From: G942493275 sp942493275
GTDB lineage: Bacteria > Actinomycetota > Coriobacteriia > Anaerosomatales > PHET01
Direction: 5' to 3'
Assembly (NCBI GenBank): GCA_942493275.1
Contig: OW818687.1
Location: 1,736,001-1,800,000, forward strand
Length of the DNA: 64,000 nucleotides
This document shows positions 8,289 through 18,600 of this stretch, piece after piece. The stretch's first letter is position 1, and every line of letters starts with the position of its first letter. Under the pieces are notes generated by a model, which saw only the letters and a program-made list of their open reading frames with translations, had not been told where the DNA came from and searched no databases. The translations under genes were made by a program, and so were the position numbers.

Positions 8289-11277
8289 GGGAGCGTTCCT
8301 CCTTCTCCTGGTGGCGCTTACTGTGGCGGTCGGCCCTCGGCCGGCCGCGGGTTTGAGCGTGTCCCTCCCGTGGGCGCCATTCCTCGTCGCTCCCGACGTT
8401 CCCGGTGACGTCCGTGGACCGGTGGACGTCACCGTCGCCCCCCCGGGCTCTGACGGGCGCGTCTATGTGGTCGACAGCGACCATGACCGCATCCGGGTTC
8501 TGAGCGCCGCCGGCGAGCACCTCCTCACGTTTGGCCGGACGGGCGCGGGCGCTTCTGACCTGCTCGAGCCGCAAGGGGTGGCTGTCTCCGCGTCATCGGT
8601 ATACGTCGTGGACGCAGGCAACATGCGAATCCAGCAGTTTGACCTTGCCGGCGCGTGGGTGAGGTCGTTGAATGCGCCGGGCGGTCTGCTCGGCGCCAAA
8701 GGGGTCACAGTCGACGCCGTCGGCAACGTCTATGTCGTGGAGTCGGCCGCTGACCGCATCGCCAAGTTCAACTCGAGTGGCGCCTACATGACACGCTTTG
8801 GCGGCACTGGGGTGGCACTCGGCGACTTCGCCAATCCCTCCACCGTCGCCTTCGCCGCGAAGGTTCGGCTCAATCAAGGCGGCACCCAGCCGTGGGTCGA
8901 TGCGACCAACGTCTTGCTCGTCTCCGACACCGGCAACAGACGAGTCCAGGCCATCAGCACGGTCAACGGCGCCGCCGTGGGGCAGTACGACAGCTTCATC
9001 GCGCACACGGAGGGTGCCATCACGAGCTATGACTCGCGTTTCATCGCGCCCTCCGGCATCAAGGCGGTAGGTGCGGCGAGCGGATACTCGAACTTCCTGC
9101 TGACCGACATCGTGCTGGGGACGGTCGAACTTTGCGAGGGCAGGTTCTATCCGCCCGCGTTCGCAGTCGGCAACAACATGCCCGCCCTGACCCCGCCGGG
9201 GGTTCTCTCGGGCGAGTCGACGACGAGTGCGTTTGTCGCGCCTCGTTCCGCGGCGCAGCTCTCGGACAATACCTACCTGGTAGCCGACACGGGCAACGAT
9301 CGCGTCTCCCGCTACAACGGCGCGTGGCTGCGCTCGTGGGAGGCGAGCGGCACGGGACCGGGTGAGCTGGCCGGGCCTGGATCGGTTGCCACCTCCGCAC
9401 AAGGCATGACGGCGGTTGCCGACACCGGTAACCATAGAGTCAACGTCTATGACCGGGACGGGCAGTTCGTCAACTCATTCGGGTCGTTTGGCTCTGACTA
9501 CCACCACTTCGGGCAGCCGACATCGGTGGCGCGCTCCGCCGATGGGCTGTGGTGGGTGTCGGATCCGGGTCGCCCCGGCATCGCGGTGTGGGACGACAAC
9601 TTCGATCTGTACGACTACTACGGTGAGGGAATCGTTATCGAGCCGCGTGGCATCGCCTTCGACGCGGACGGCAACCTGATTGTGGCCGATTCGGGTCGCG
9701 ACCAGATTGTCAGGATCGCCCGCAGCGGCGCCTACCTCGGCTCGATCGGGACGACCGGCTCGGCGAACGGGGAGTTTCAGGACCCGTGGGATGTCGCGGT
9801 GGACCGGCAGGGAAACCTGTGGGTAGTCGATCGCGGGAATCATCGCGTTCAGAAGTTCAACCTGACCACCGGGGCCCACATTACGTCGTTCGGTGTTCAG
9901 GGTGGAGGGGAAGGTCAGTTCGAGTCGCCGTCGGGCATTGCGTTCCTCTCCGACGGTTCTGGTCTTGTAGCCGACACCGGGAACGACCGGGTCCAGCGCC
10001 GCGGGCTCAGCGGGTCGTTCATGCAGTCGATCGGCGGACCCGGCGACTATCCCTCGCGGCTGTATCGACCGGTGGATGTCGCGGTCGATGGAGAGCGGTT
10101 CTGGGTGGTCGAGCGCGATGGTGACCGCATCCAGGCGTTCATTCAGGACGTGACGCCGCCGCAGTCCGTCGCGACGGGCGTCCCGTCGATACCCACATCT
10201 TCGAACGTCACGGTGACACTGACCGCAACCGATACCGCCTCCGGCGTGAGAGACATCTACTACCGGGTCGGCGCAGGTGCGCCGCAGCTCTACACCTTGC
10301 CGGTGATCTTCACGACGGCGAAGGCCGAGACCATCGAGTGGTGGGCGATCGATGGTGCGGGTAACGCCGAGACGCCGCAGTCCGCGTCGTTCGTGATCGA
10401 CCGCACCCCTCCCACGGGAACGATGGTGGCCGCGGCCGGCGAGTCGTGGCAGGCGACCACCACCGTCGATGTAGCCTCCTCGGTTGCCGAGGCTGTCGAG
10501 ATGCGCGTGGGCTACGACTCGGAGTGGGGCGACTGGGTTTCGTACTCCGCAGTCACGTCGGTGACCGTTCCCGCCGAGGAGCGCGCCTTCACGATTCGAA
10601 GCCAGTATCGAGACGTGGCCGGCAACGTGCTCGAGCGCACCGACATCGTTGGCTACGACGCATTCGGGCCGGCGGCGCCGATAGTGACGTCACCGTCGCA
10701 CCCTGCCGGCGCAGGACTCGTCCGCAACGGCACAACCCCACTGTTCACGTGGCCCACGCCCGTGGACTCTTCGGGAGTGGCGGCCTACTCGTTGTTGCTC
10801 GACCGAGCGCCGGGAACGATTCCCGATCCGGTGGCTGGGCTCAGCAACATCAATGAGATGGGTTACACCGACCTGATCGGCGGCACCTGGTACTTCCACA
10901 TACGGGCGGTGGACCGCCTTGGCAACTGGGGCCCCGCGTCGCACTTCAAGATCGAGCTGACGTCCAAGCTGACGCTGACGCGGCCCGAGGTGCGGCTCGC
11001 GCCCGGGAAGCCGAGGACCATCAGCGTGACCGGGTCGGCGAAGCCCGCGCACGCGCTCGGCGTGGGCGGGACCGTAAGGGTCACGGCATTCAACACCGCC
11101 CACGGCGCTCCGGTGGTAGCCGTGGTTCCTATCGAGTACTCGTCGCGGGACGGTAGCCACTACCATGCGGAGATGCGACTGCCCGAGGGACGCTGGCGCA
11201 TCTCGACGATTCACCTCTACGACGGCCGCTTCGAGTACTCGGCCAGTCCGTTTTCGCGCACGATCTCAATCCGCTGA
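8242..11277 (+). CDS. Secreted NHL-repeat propeller protein with Ig-like C-terminal domains
   Basis: The 1011-residue protein starts at TTG 8242, overlapping the lipoprotein gene by 47 bases. An in-frame GTG lies further downstream within the signal peptide. The signal peptide covers about residues 1-37. Residues 50-640 hold many NHL-type repeats of the form 'VADTGNDRVQ' with 'FGxxG' turns, enough for two propellers. Residues 640-800 are Ig-like repeats ('DTASGVRDIYYRVG', 'DGAGNAETPQS', 'DRTPPTGTM'). Two further beta-rich domains (about 810-1005) end the protein. No membrane anchor or sorting signal is seen. The architecture matches the larger protein at 40641. A role as an extracellular scaffold or adhesion factor is inferred. 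Confidence 0.85.
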   Translation: MATRSTTSTRRSTASRGAFLLLLVALTVAVGPRPAAGLSVSLPWAPFLVAPDVPGDVRGPVDVTVAPPGSDGRVYVVDSDHDRIRVLSAAGEHLLTFGRTGAGASDLLEPQGVAVSASSVYVVDAGNMRIQQFDLAGAWVRSLNAPGGLLGAKGVTVDAVGNVYVVESAADRIAKFNSSGAYMTRFGGTGVALGDFANPSTVAFAAKVRLNQGGTQPWVDATNVLLVSDTGNRRVQAISTVNGAAVGQYDSFIAHTEGAITSYDSRFIAPSGIKAVGAASGYSNFLLTDIVLGTVELCEGRFYPPAFAVGNNMPALTPPGVLSGESTTSAFVAPRSAAQLSDNTYLVADTGNDRVSRYNGAWLRSWEASGTGPGELAGPGSVATSAQGMTAVADTGNHRVNVYDRDGQFVNSFGSFGSDYHHFGQPTSVARSADGLWWVSDPGRPGIAVWDDNFDLYDYYGEGIVIEPRGIAFDADGNLIVADSGRDQIVRIARSGAYLGSIGTTGSANGEFQDPWDVAVDRQGNLWVVDRGNHRVQKFNLTTGAHITSFGVQGGGEGQFESPSGIAFLSDGSGLVADTGNDRVQRRGLSGSFMQSIGGPGDYPSRLYRPVDVAVDGERFWVVERDGDRIQAFIQDVTPPQSVATGVPSIPTSSNVTVTLTATDTASGVRDIYYRVGAGAPQLYTLPVIFTTAKAETIEWWAIDGAGNAETPQSASFVIDRTPPTGTMVAAAGESWQATTTVDVASSVAEAVEMRVGYDSEWGDWVSYSAVTSVTVPAEERAFTIRSQYRDVAGNVLERTDIVGYDAFGPAAPIVTSPSHPAGAGLVRNGTTPLFTWPTPVDSSGVAAYSLLLDRAPGTIPDPVAGLSNINEMGYTDLIGGTWYFHIRAVDRLGNWGPASHFKIELTSKLTLTRPEVRLAPGKPRTISVTGSAKPAHALGVGGTVRVTAFNTAHGAPVVAVVPIEYSSRDGSHYHAEMRLPEGRWRISTIHLYDGRFEYSASPFSRTISIR

Positions 11278-11356
11278 CGCGTTCGACTGGTCGCGCGCGG
11301 GCCTGATGGGGCATCATCACCCCTGAACGACCACACCCGTATCGGGGGGAGCCACC

Positions 11357-12745
11357 ATGTCTGACATCCGTTTCGGCACCGACGGCTGGCGCGCCGTCAT
11401 CGCTGAGGACTTCACCTACTCGTCGCTTCGCCGCGTCGCCGACGCCGCGGGCCGGGTCTTTGCCGCCGACAGCCCCGGCGGGCGCGTGATCGTCGGCTAC
11501 GACACCCGCTTCGAGGCCGGCGCGTTCGCGGCCGCGGCCGCGGAGGTTCTCGCCTCGCACGGGCTCGACGTGGTGGTCTCGGACCGCTACCTGCCGACGC
11601 CGGCGCTGTGCTGGTCTGTGGCGAGAGACGACACCGCGATCGGCGGCGTGATGCTGACCGCGAGCCACAACCCGAGCGAGTATCTCGGCTTCAAGCTGCG
11701 CATGTCCGACGGCGGCGCGTCGCCGGTCTCCTTCACCCAGCGCGTCGAGGAGGCTCTGCTCGCCGAGGAACCTGCGGCGAGGGGGGAGTTCGCCCAGGTC
11801 GACCTGGTGACTCCGTACCTGGATACGCTGAGGCTCTCCGTTGACGCCGCGGCGATCGGCCGCGCAGGGCTTCGCGTCGTCGTCGATCCACTCTATGGCG
11901 CCGGGCAGACTTACCTTGCCGAGGTTCTTCGCGACCTCGGGGTCGACGTCCACGAGGTGCACGGAGAGCGCAATCCCGGGTTCGGCGGTCTGCACCCCGA
12001 GCCGATTCCGCCGTGGATCGACACCACCGCCGATGTGGTTCGTGACGGCGGCTACGACGCAGCATTCGTGACCGACGGCGACGCGGACCGCATCGGTGCC
12101 ATCGATCGGTCGGGGACGTTCGTCAACCCACACCGAATCATCGCGCTGGTCGCGCGGCATCTTGTCGAGGACAAGGGGATGAGCGGACGTATCGTCAAGA
12201 CGCTCTCAACGTCGGTGATCGTGGACCGGCTCGCCCAGCGCCTGGGCCTCGAGGTGGTCACTACGCCCGTCGGCTTCAAGTGGATCTACGAGGAGATGGT
12301 GAAAGGCGGCGTTCTCATCGGCGGGGAAGAGAGCGGCGGTATCGGCATCCCGGGACACGTGCGCGAGCGCGACGGCCTGCTGATGTCTCTCATGCTTGCC
12401 GAGATGATGGCCCAGCGCGGGCAGGGACTCGGCGAGCTCGTGGACGACCTGCTGGCCCTGACCGGCCCGATGGAGTACAACCGGGTGGACCTCAGGCTCG
12501 ACCCGAGCGTTAAGGATGCCTTCCTCGCGAGGGCACCCGAGCTGGCGCCCGATCAGGTGGGCGGTCTGACCGTGCACGACATCGTGAGGACCGACGGCAT
12601 CAAGTTCCTGCTCGATGACGACGCGTGGCTGCTGCTTCGCCCATCCGGCACCGAGCCGCTCGTACGTGTCTACGCCGAGGCCTCCTCGGCGGGGGTCGTT
12701 GACGAGCTGCTGGCCGCGGGACGCATGCTGGTCGAGGGTCCCTAG
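11357..12745 (+). CDS. Phosphoglucomutase/phosphomannomutase family protein
   Basis: Alpha-D-phosphohexomutase interconverting hexose 1- and 6-phosphates, which supplies nucleotide-sugar precursors in the cytoplasm. The 462 residues match the family length. All four signature loops are present: the phosphoserine loop TASHNP (about 100-105), the metal loop DGDADR (about 238-243), the sugar-binding GGEESGG (about 321-327) and the phosphate-binding RPSGTEP (about 428-434). The start ATG is preceded by GGGGGAG. It sits upstream of a GT4 glycosyltransferase and a polyprenyl-phosphate sugar transferase, which suggests a role in surface glycan synthesis. Substrate (glucose, mannose or glucosamine) cannot be told from sequence alone. 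Confidence 0.93.
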   Translation: MSDIRFGTDGWRAVIAEDFTYSSLRRVADAAGRVFAADSPGGRVIVGYDTRFEAGAFAAAAAEVLASHGLDVVVSDRYLPTPALCWSVARDDTAIGGVMLTASHNPSEYLGFKLRMSDGGASPVSFTQRVEEALLAEEPAARGEFAQVDLVTPYLDTLRLSVDAAAIGRAGLRVVVDPLYGAGQTYLAEVLRDLGVDVHEVHGERNPGFGGLHPEPIPPWIDTTADVVRDGGYDAAFVTDGDADRIGAIDRSGTFVNPHRIIALVARHLVEDKGMSGRIVKTLSTSVIVDRLAQRLGLEVVTTPVGFKWIYEEMVKGGVLIGGEESGGIGIPGHVRERDGLLMSLMLAEMMAQRGQGLGELVDDLLALTGPMEYNRVDLRLDPSVKDAFLARAPELAPDQVGGLTVHDIVRTDGIKFLLDDDAWLLLRPSGTEPLVRVYAEASSAGVVDELLAAGRMLVEGP

Positions 12746-12802
12746 GCATCCGGCGCTCTGCGGTACCATGGTTGCGCTCAGTCAAGTGAAACACGGAGAG
12801 GC

Positions 12803-13981
12803 ATGCGCGTGACCGAGCGGCCGATGCGCGTCACGATGGTGAACAAGTACTACCCCCCGCACCTCGGAGGGGTTGAGTTCCATCTGCGTGATCTGGCCGA
12901 AGGGCTCGTGCGCGAAGGCCTCGCCGACGTCCGGGCACTCGTGTGCAACGGCGAGCCCGAGCCTGCCGAGGAGACCATCAACGGCGTTGACGTCGTCAGG
13001 CTTCCACGCATGTTCGAGGCATCCTCGATGCCGGTGGCCCGCGGATTCGCGAAGGCGATCGCTGCCGAGGCCGCCCGAGATCCCAGGCCCGACGTCCTCC
13101 ACCTGCACTTTCCGTACCCGTGGGGCGAGGTGTCGTGGCTGCGTGCAAGGCCCGCGGTCCCGACGGTCGTCACCTACCACAGCGACATCGTGCGCCAGAA
13201 GACCGCGCTCACCGCGTATCGTCCGATGCTCGAGCGGTTCCTCGACCGCGTGGACCTCATCATCGCGAGTTCCCCCAACATGATCGAGCACTCCGAGTTT
13301 CTCGCCCCACGCGCCGAGAAGTGCCGGCAGATCGATTTCGGCCTCAACGTCGAGTCCATCGCCGAGAACCCGGCCGCCATTGCCCGCGGCGCCGAGTTGC
13401 GCGCCGAGCACCCGGGACGTCCGATCGTGCTGTTCGTCGGCCGTCTCGTGTACTACAAGGGCGTCGACGTGCTGGTGCGCGCGATGGCCGAAGTCGACGC
13501 TGACCTGGTGATCATCGGGCGGGGCCCGCTCGAGGGCGAACTCCGCGAGATGGCGTTCGCTCGGGGAATCCACGAGCGCATGCGCTTCATCGGCCCCGTC
13601 GACGACACCGAGCTCGCGGCCTGGTATCACGCCGCCGACGTCTTCTGCCTGCCGAGCGTCGCCCGCAGCGAAGCATTCGGGCTGGTGCAGATCGAGGCGC
13701 ACGCGGCTGGCACGCCAGTCGTGTCGACGAACCTCACGACCGGCGTGCCCTACGCGAACCTCGACGGCGTAACCGGCCTCACGGTGCCCGTTGGTGACAG
13801 TGCCGCGCTGGCGGCGGCGCTCAACCGGCTCCTTGGGGACGATGAGCTGCGAGCGCGCCTGGGTGCGCAGGCGAAGGAACGTGCGCTGAGGGACTTCACG
13901 ATTCCGCGCATGTGCGCGCAGACAGCCGAGGTGTACGCGGAGGCGGGCGATCGCTTCCGCGCCGGCAGGAGCGCGCGGTGA
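12803..13981 (+). CDS. GT4-family glycosyltransferase
   Basis: Retaining glycosyltransferase of the GT-B fold using a nucleotide-sugar donor, acting at the cytoplasmic side. The 392-residue protein has the N-terminal glycine loop 'PPHLGGVE' (about residues 15-22). It also has the C-terminal donor site with the EX7E pattern in 'SEAFGLVQIEAHAAGTP' (about 288-304). Start ATG 12803 follows CGGAGAGG. The stop overlaps the start of the next gene (GTGA), so the acceptor is probably the lipid-linked sugar made by that gene's product. The donor sugar is unknown. Confidence 0.92.
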   Translation: MRVTERPMRVTMVNKYYPPHLGGVEFHLRDLAEGLVREGLADVRALVCNGEPEPAEETINGVDVVRLPRMFEASSMPVARGFAKAIAAEAARDPRPDVLHLHFPYPWGEVSWLRARPAVPTVVTYHSDIVRQKTALTAYRPMLERFLDRVDLIIASSPNMIEHSEFLAPRAEKCRQIDFGLNVESIAENPAAIARGAELRAEHPGRPIVLFVGRLVYYKGVDVLVRAMAEVDADLVIIGRGPLEGELREMAFARGIHERMRFIGPVDDTELAAWYHAADVFCLPSVARSEAFGLVQIEAHAAGTPVVSTNLTTGVPYANLDGVTGLTVPVGDSAALAAALNRLLGDDELRARLGAQAKERALRDFTIPRMCAQTAEVYAEAGDRFRAGRSAR

Positions 13982-15360
13982 GACGGATGTCGCGTGCGCG
14001 TTTCCGCGCCATGTCCATCGTCCTGGACGCGCTGTTCGTCAATGCGGGCATCATCCTGGCCTTCCTCGTCCGATTCGGCGGCGAGCTCCCTGAGTACAAC
14101 TTCGACGCCTATCTCGTGGTGGCGCCGATCTCCACGCTGCTGTATCTGGGCGCCGGGTGGGTCTACGGGCTCTACGACCCCGAGCGCACCGAGACGGCAT
14201 GGGGTGTCACCCGTGCTGCGACGGCGACCGTCCTCATCGGCACCATCCTCACCGCTGCACTGCTGTTCCTCGGCGGGGAGCGGACGCAGTCGTTTGCGCG
14301 ACTCACGTTCTTCATCAGCCCCGTCATCGACATCGCGCTGCTTATCGGGTGGCGCCTCATCTTCCTGCGGTTCGCGGGCGTCAAGTGGCCCGAGCAGCGG
14401 GTCGTACTCGTCGGGCTCGGTCCTACCAGCATCGAACTCGCCGAGGAGCTCACCCGGCGCGCCAGGTGGGGATGGAAGGTCGCAGGGCTGCTTGACGCGG
14501 CGACCGAGCCGGCGGGCAGCCTGCCGGTCGAGGTCGGTGGGTTCCCGGTCTTGGGTTCGGCACCCGATGCGGCGCGCATCGCGCGTGAGACCGGCGCGAA
14601 CCGCATCATCGTGGTGAGCCCCGTCGCGCTGCGCGAGCTGGTTGAGTCGCTCGTGTTGGCCGACGAGCTCAAGGTGCGCGTCGACGTCGTGCCCGAACTT
14701 TACGAGATCTTCATCGGCACCGTCGATGCGCTCGTGGGTGACATCCCGCTCATGCAGATCACCAGTTCGAGCGTGCCGAGGTATCACGCGGCTGCCAAGC
14801 GAGCCGTCGACGTCGTTGGAGCGGCGCTTCTGCTCGTCGTGCTCACGCCTGTGCTTCTGATCGCCGCGCTCGCCATCCTGCTCGAGGACGGGGGGCCCGT
14901 GATCTTCAGTCAGGAGCGCACGGGCAAGGCGCTCAAGCCCTTCTCGGTACTCAAGCTCAGGACGATGGTCAAGGACGCCGAGAAGCTTTCCGGTCCCGTG
15001 CTTGCCGAGGACGAGGACCCGCGCATCACGCGCGTCGGTCGTGTTCTGCGCAACTATCGGATCGACGAACTTCCCCAGCTCGTCAATATCCTGAAGGGGG
15101 AGATGAGCTTCGTCGGTCCCCGGCCCGAACGCCCGTTCTTCGTCGAGCAGCACGTGGCTCAGATTCCCGGATACCGTGAGCGCTTCAGCGTCAAGCCCGG
15201 CGTGACCGGCTTGGCGCAGGTCAGCGGCGGTTACGCCACGACCCCCGAGCGCAAGTTGAAGTACGATCTCATCTACATGTATCATCAGAACATCGGGATG
15301 GACCTTCAGATACTTGCCGAGACGATCAAGGTCGTTCTCACGGGACGTGGCGCGCGCTAG
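13978..15360 (+). CDS. Polyprenyl-phosphate sugar-1-phosphate transferase (WbaP/EpsL type)
   Basis: This enzyme transfers a sugar-1-phosphate to undecaprenyl phosphate to start a glycan. Start GTG 13978 overlaps the upstream stop and has AGGAG at 13968-13972. The 460-residue protein has four or five N-terminal transmembrane helices and a central Rossmann-like domain starting near residue 141 (VVLVGLGPTS). The C-terminal catalytic bacterial sugar transferase domain (about 273-455) contains KRAVDVVGA, a DELPQLVN segment and PRPERPFFVE. It ends the short glycan operon with the two preceding genes. Possible products are a capsule or exopolysaccharide, or a glycan for protein glycosylation. Confidence 0.93.
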   Translation: MRRMSRARFRAMSIVLDALFVNAGIILAFLVRFGGELPEYNFDAYLVVAPISTLLYLGAGWVYGLYDPERTETAWGVTRAATATVLIGTILTAALLFLGGERTQSFARLTFFISPVIDIALLIGWRLIFLRFAGVKWPEQRVVLVGLGPTSIELAEELTRRARWGWKVAGLLDAATEPAGSLPVEVGGFPVLGSAPDAARIARETGANRIIVVSPVALRELVESLVLADELKVRVDVVPELYEIFIGTVDALVGDIPLMQITSSSVPRYHAAAKRAVDVVGAALLLVVLTPVLLIAALAILLEDGGPVIFSQERTGKALKPFSVLKLRTMVKDAEKLSGPVLAEDEDPRITRVGRVLRNYRIDELPQLVNILKGEMSFVGPRPERPFFVEQHVAQIPGYRERFSVKPGVTGLAQVSGGYATTPERKLKYDLIYMYHQNIGMDLQILAETIKVVLTGRGAR

Positions 15361-15665
15361 TCGGGGCTGCCTGTTCCAACCCGTGAATCCTCCCGAGATG
15401 TGCCGCTCGTCACACCCGTCTGACCCCCTGTCCGTGTTAGACTCCTCAGACCCTCAGACGGCGTGAACGTACCTTGCGGTTTTGCGGAGTTCCTATGGAA
15501 CTTCGTGTCATGGCGAGTACCCGTTGTGCCGATGTTTAGGGGTAGACTCACCTTTCTTCCCGGGCGAGGTGAGTTGACCGGAGATCGGCTGCCAGATGTC
15601 GCGGACGCGCGGGGTCGAACAGGGTCCTTCCGGTACATGCAATCGGGTCGGACGCGGAGGCACTT
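15361..15665 (+). other. 305-base non-coding leader of the giant cytochrome gene
   Basis: No gene is visible. The stretch holds a possible promoter near 15438 and two hairpins. AGTTCC/GGAACT (15488-15502) has a 3-base loop. ACTCACC/GGTGAGT (15546-15574) has a 15-base loop. A CGGAGG ribosome site lies just before ATG 15666. I compared it by eye with the cyclic-di-GMP (GEMM) riboswitch, known upstream of some cytochrome genes, and found no match. Confidence 0.5.
15435..15443 (+). promoter_or_regulatory. Possible extended -10 promoter of the giant cytochrome
   Basis: TGT-TAGACT fits the extended -10 pattern, and no good -35 is visible. It would give a 5' leader of about 215 bases. Confidence 0.35.
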
Positions 15666-18600
15666 ATGAATCGACTTCGAGGAGTCAGGGCGACCCTCGC
15701 TGTCATCGCTTTGGCGGGTGCGATGTTCTTCGCGCTCGCGACTTCGTCATTCGCGGCGGAGGTGAACTCCGAGTGTCTGGCATGTCACAGTTCGATGCAG
15801 ACGTGGTCAGTAGGCGACGTCGATCGCAACACCGCATGTCAGAAGTGCCATCTCGACAGCCTCGTCGGCACGCATCCGTTCCACTACGCCGGCGCCAACT
15901 GCGGCGCCGTGTGTCACGATGGGTTCGACAGGGGTTACGGCAACTCGCTCTACTCGGCGGTTCCCAATTGGCGCGGACCCCAGGGGTCCTTCGCAACCGC
16001 CGCCTCTGCTGAAGCGACTCCGGGAGTCCTTCATGTCATCCACACCACGCCTCGTTGGGCCGGGACCGCCGGCGAGTGCTCTTCGTGTCACGCAGCGGCC
16101 TCATGCGAAGCGTGTCACGAGACTCCGCCGAGCGCCGACGACCACGCCACCCACGCCTCCAATGGCATGTCGTCGACCGGTGCGGACTACAGCGAGTTCG
16201 CGCAGACGCCCTGGGTCGGAAATGTGGCCCACGGTGATGGGACCGGAATCGCCACGCCCAACACGAGTCTGTGCGGCGCATCCGGCTGCCACAGCTTCCA
16301 GGGGCTGCAGGATGTCGACGAGTACTACAAAGAGGACTTCACCGTCGCGGCAGATCCCAGCCTCGACTACGACTTCGACACGATCATCACCAAGACCGGC
16401 TCGTGGATCGTCAAGCGCGCAACAATGTACAGCGCAGGCAAGGCGAGCATCACGAACGGCACCGGCGCGACGCTCTCCACGACGTTCACTGGGCAGAGAA
16501 TTGACCTGATCGCCGACTTAGACCCGTATCGCGGTCGCGCGGAAGTACGCATTGATGGCGTGCTTGCCGGCACCATCGACCTCTACGCGCCGATCACCAT
16601 GTATCAGCAGACGGTCTTCACAAGCGACACCCTCACGCCCGGGTCGCACACGATCCAGGTCCGAGTGCTCAACTCGAAGCAGGCCGCTGCGCGGGCCACG
16701 TACGTGCTGGTCGACCAATTCCGGGTCTACCCGGAGATGACCGGCACCGTCTCGCCCAAGTGCGACTCGTGCCACGCGGACAAGACCGCCGCCCACGGAA
16801 CCACGTTCAGCCACGAGGCGTCGAACACGGCGGGGCTGTACTCGGGCTTCGGTTGTACCTCGTGTCACAAGACCCTCATGATCGACGAGCACCGACGCAC
16901 CGGCGCCTCCACCAACGATGGCGGCTCGGTGTGCGAGGAGTGCCACACGACCTACGCACCCTACGCGATCGATACCTACGACGGCACATGCGGTTGGAGC
17001 AGCTACGGGCCCGGTTGCCACGTCGCAGCCAGCCCGCGCGAGCCGCACACGGCCAAGGACGCGAGCCACACCGTCACGCCGGTTCCGGCTACGCAGGACT
17101 GCGTCGATTGTCACGGCGCCGACCTCGGCGTCATCCACGACGACACCAATGCCTCTCGGCCGCAGCACGCTTCGCTGGTCGGCGCGGGTTCCAACGGCCT
17201 CGCTTACGCGACGAACTGCCTCACCTGTCACACGGCCACGTCGTTCCCTGCGACCAAGGACTGCACGAACGCCGCGTGTCACGCCGCTTCGGGTGTCGTG
17301 TCGATGGCGACGCACCCGGCCCCGCTGCATCCGGCGAACCCCGGCTCGGGCGAAGCGCTGCGCACCGGCGGTTATGCCTGCGTGACGTGTCACGACATCG
17401 AACTGACCGATGAGCACTTCAAGACGGCTTCGAAGACCTCGGGCGCCGCATCGATCACGTGCGGCAGCTGCCACGGCGCCCCGTACTTCCCGGCTGGCTG
17501 GCTCACGCCGCCCAACAACACGTGCGTCGCGTGTCATCCGAGCGACGCGAGCAAGGGCGGCGCGCCCCATGAGGCCGCCGACTACGCAACCAAGCACGAC
17601 TTCTCGGTCGATGGTGCCAACAACGCTACGTGCGGCGCCGGCGCCGGCCTCTTCTGCCACACCTCGATGAGTACGGCCGACACGCTGCACTCCGGCGCCG
17701 CAGGCAACTGCACCTCCTGCCACACGAGCAACGCCTCGGTGCCGGCGATCCGCACGTGTACCACCACGTGCCACTCGGCGACGCCGCACAACATGAATCT
17801 CCACCTCGCTCCGGCCAGTGCCGAGTGTGTGGACTGCCACGAGACCAACGACGTCCGAACGCTGCACCCCACGTGTGAGACCTGCCACGCCAACGGTTCG
17901 TGGCCCGGTATCACCACCGGCAAGACGACTGAGTGCGTCGGGTGTCACAACCCGACGGGTGTGGGCGCCAAGGACTACACCCCCAACAGCTCGCACTACT
18001 CCGGCACCGAGGCCGGCCATACTGCGACGGGCAACGCCGCGAGCACCTACGGCGGCTTCGCATGCACGCAGTGCCACTCGCTCGAGATGGAGCAGGCGCA
18101 CATCGGACCGACCGCCATCGCATTCAACACCACGGGTTACGACGATCGCTGCGAGACCTGCCACGAGGTCCGCGTCGACTCGCTCGGCGGCTGGGACACC
18201 ACGTGCGCCGACTGTCACGCCGTGACCCACGGCGATACCGCCACCAAGCACAACGCGACGACGACGCAGCTCTCGGCGCTGCTTGAGACGCAGACTGTCC
18301 TCTCGGAAGACCTCGAGTCGAACAGCTATGCGACCAACAGCTGGACGCGCTCCAACACCACTCGGGTCCGCATCGTGACTACGACTCCTCACGCCGGCAC
18401 CTATACGGCCGAGTTCTACAACACGAACACCACGCGTCAGACCGACTACTTCGAAAAGACGCTCGATCTGTCGACGTACACCGACCCGCGGATCGAGTTC
18501 TGGTACAGCGCCGTCGCCGTCGAAACCGGCGACATCGCGCGCGTCAGCTACTCGACCGATGGCGGCGGCGCCTGGACCGACATCCTGCCGGCCACCGCGA

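Noticed and set aside
13750..15285. A 511-codon minus-strand open frame over the sugar transferase
   Set aside because: The plus strand encodes a clear enzyme with all motifs; the minus frame has charged low-complexity sequence only.
15361..15665. Cyclic-di-GMP (GEMM) riboswitch before the giant cytochrome
   Set aside because: The conserved core segments of that class are not present by eye.
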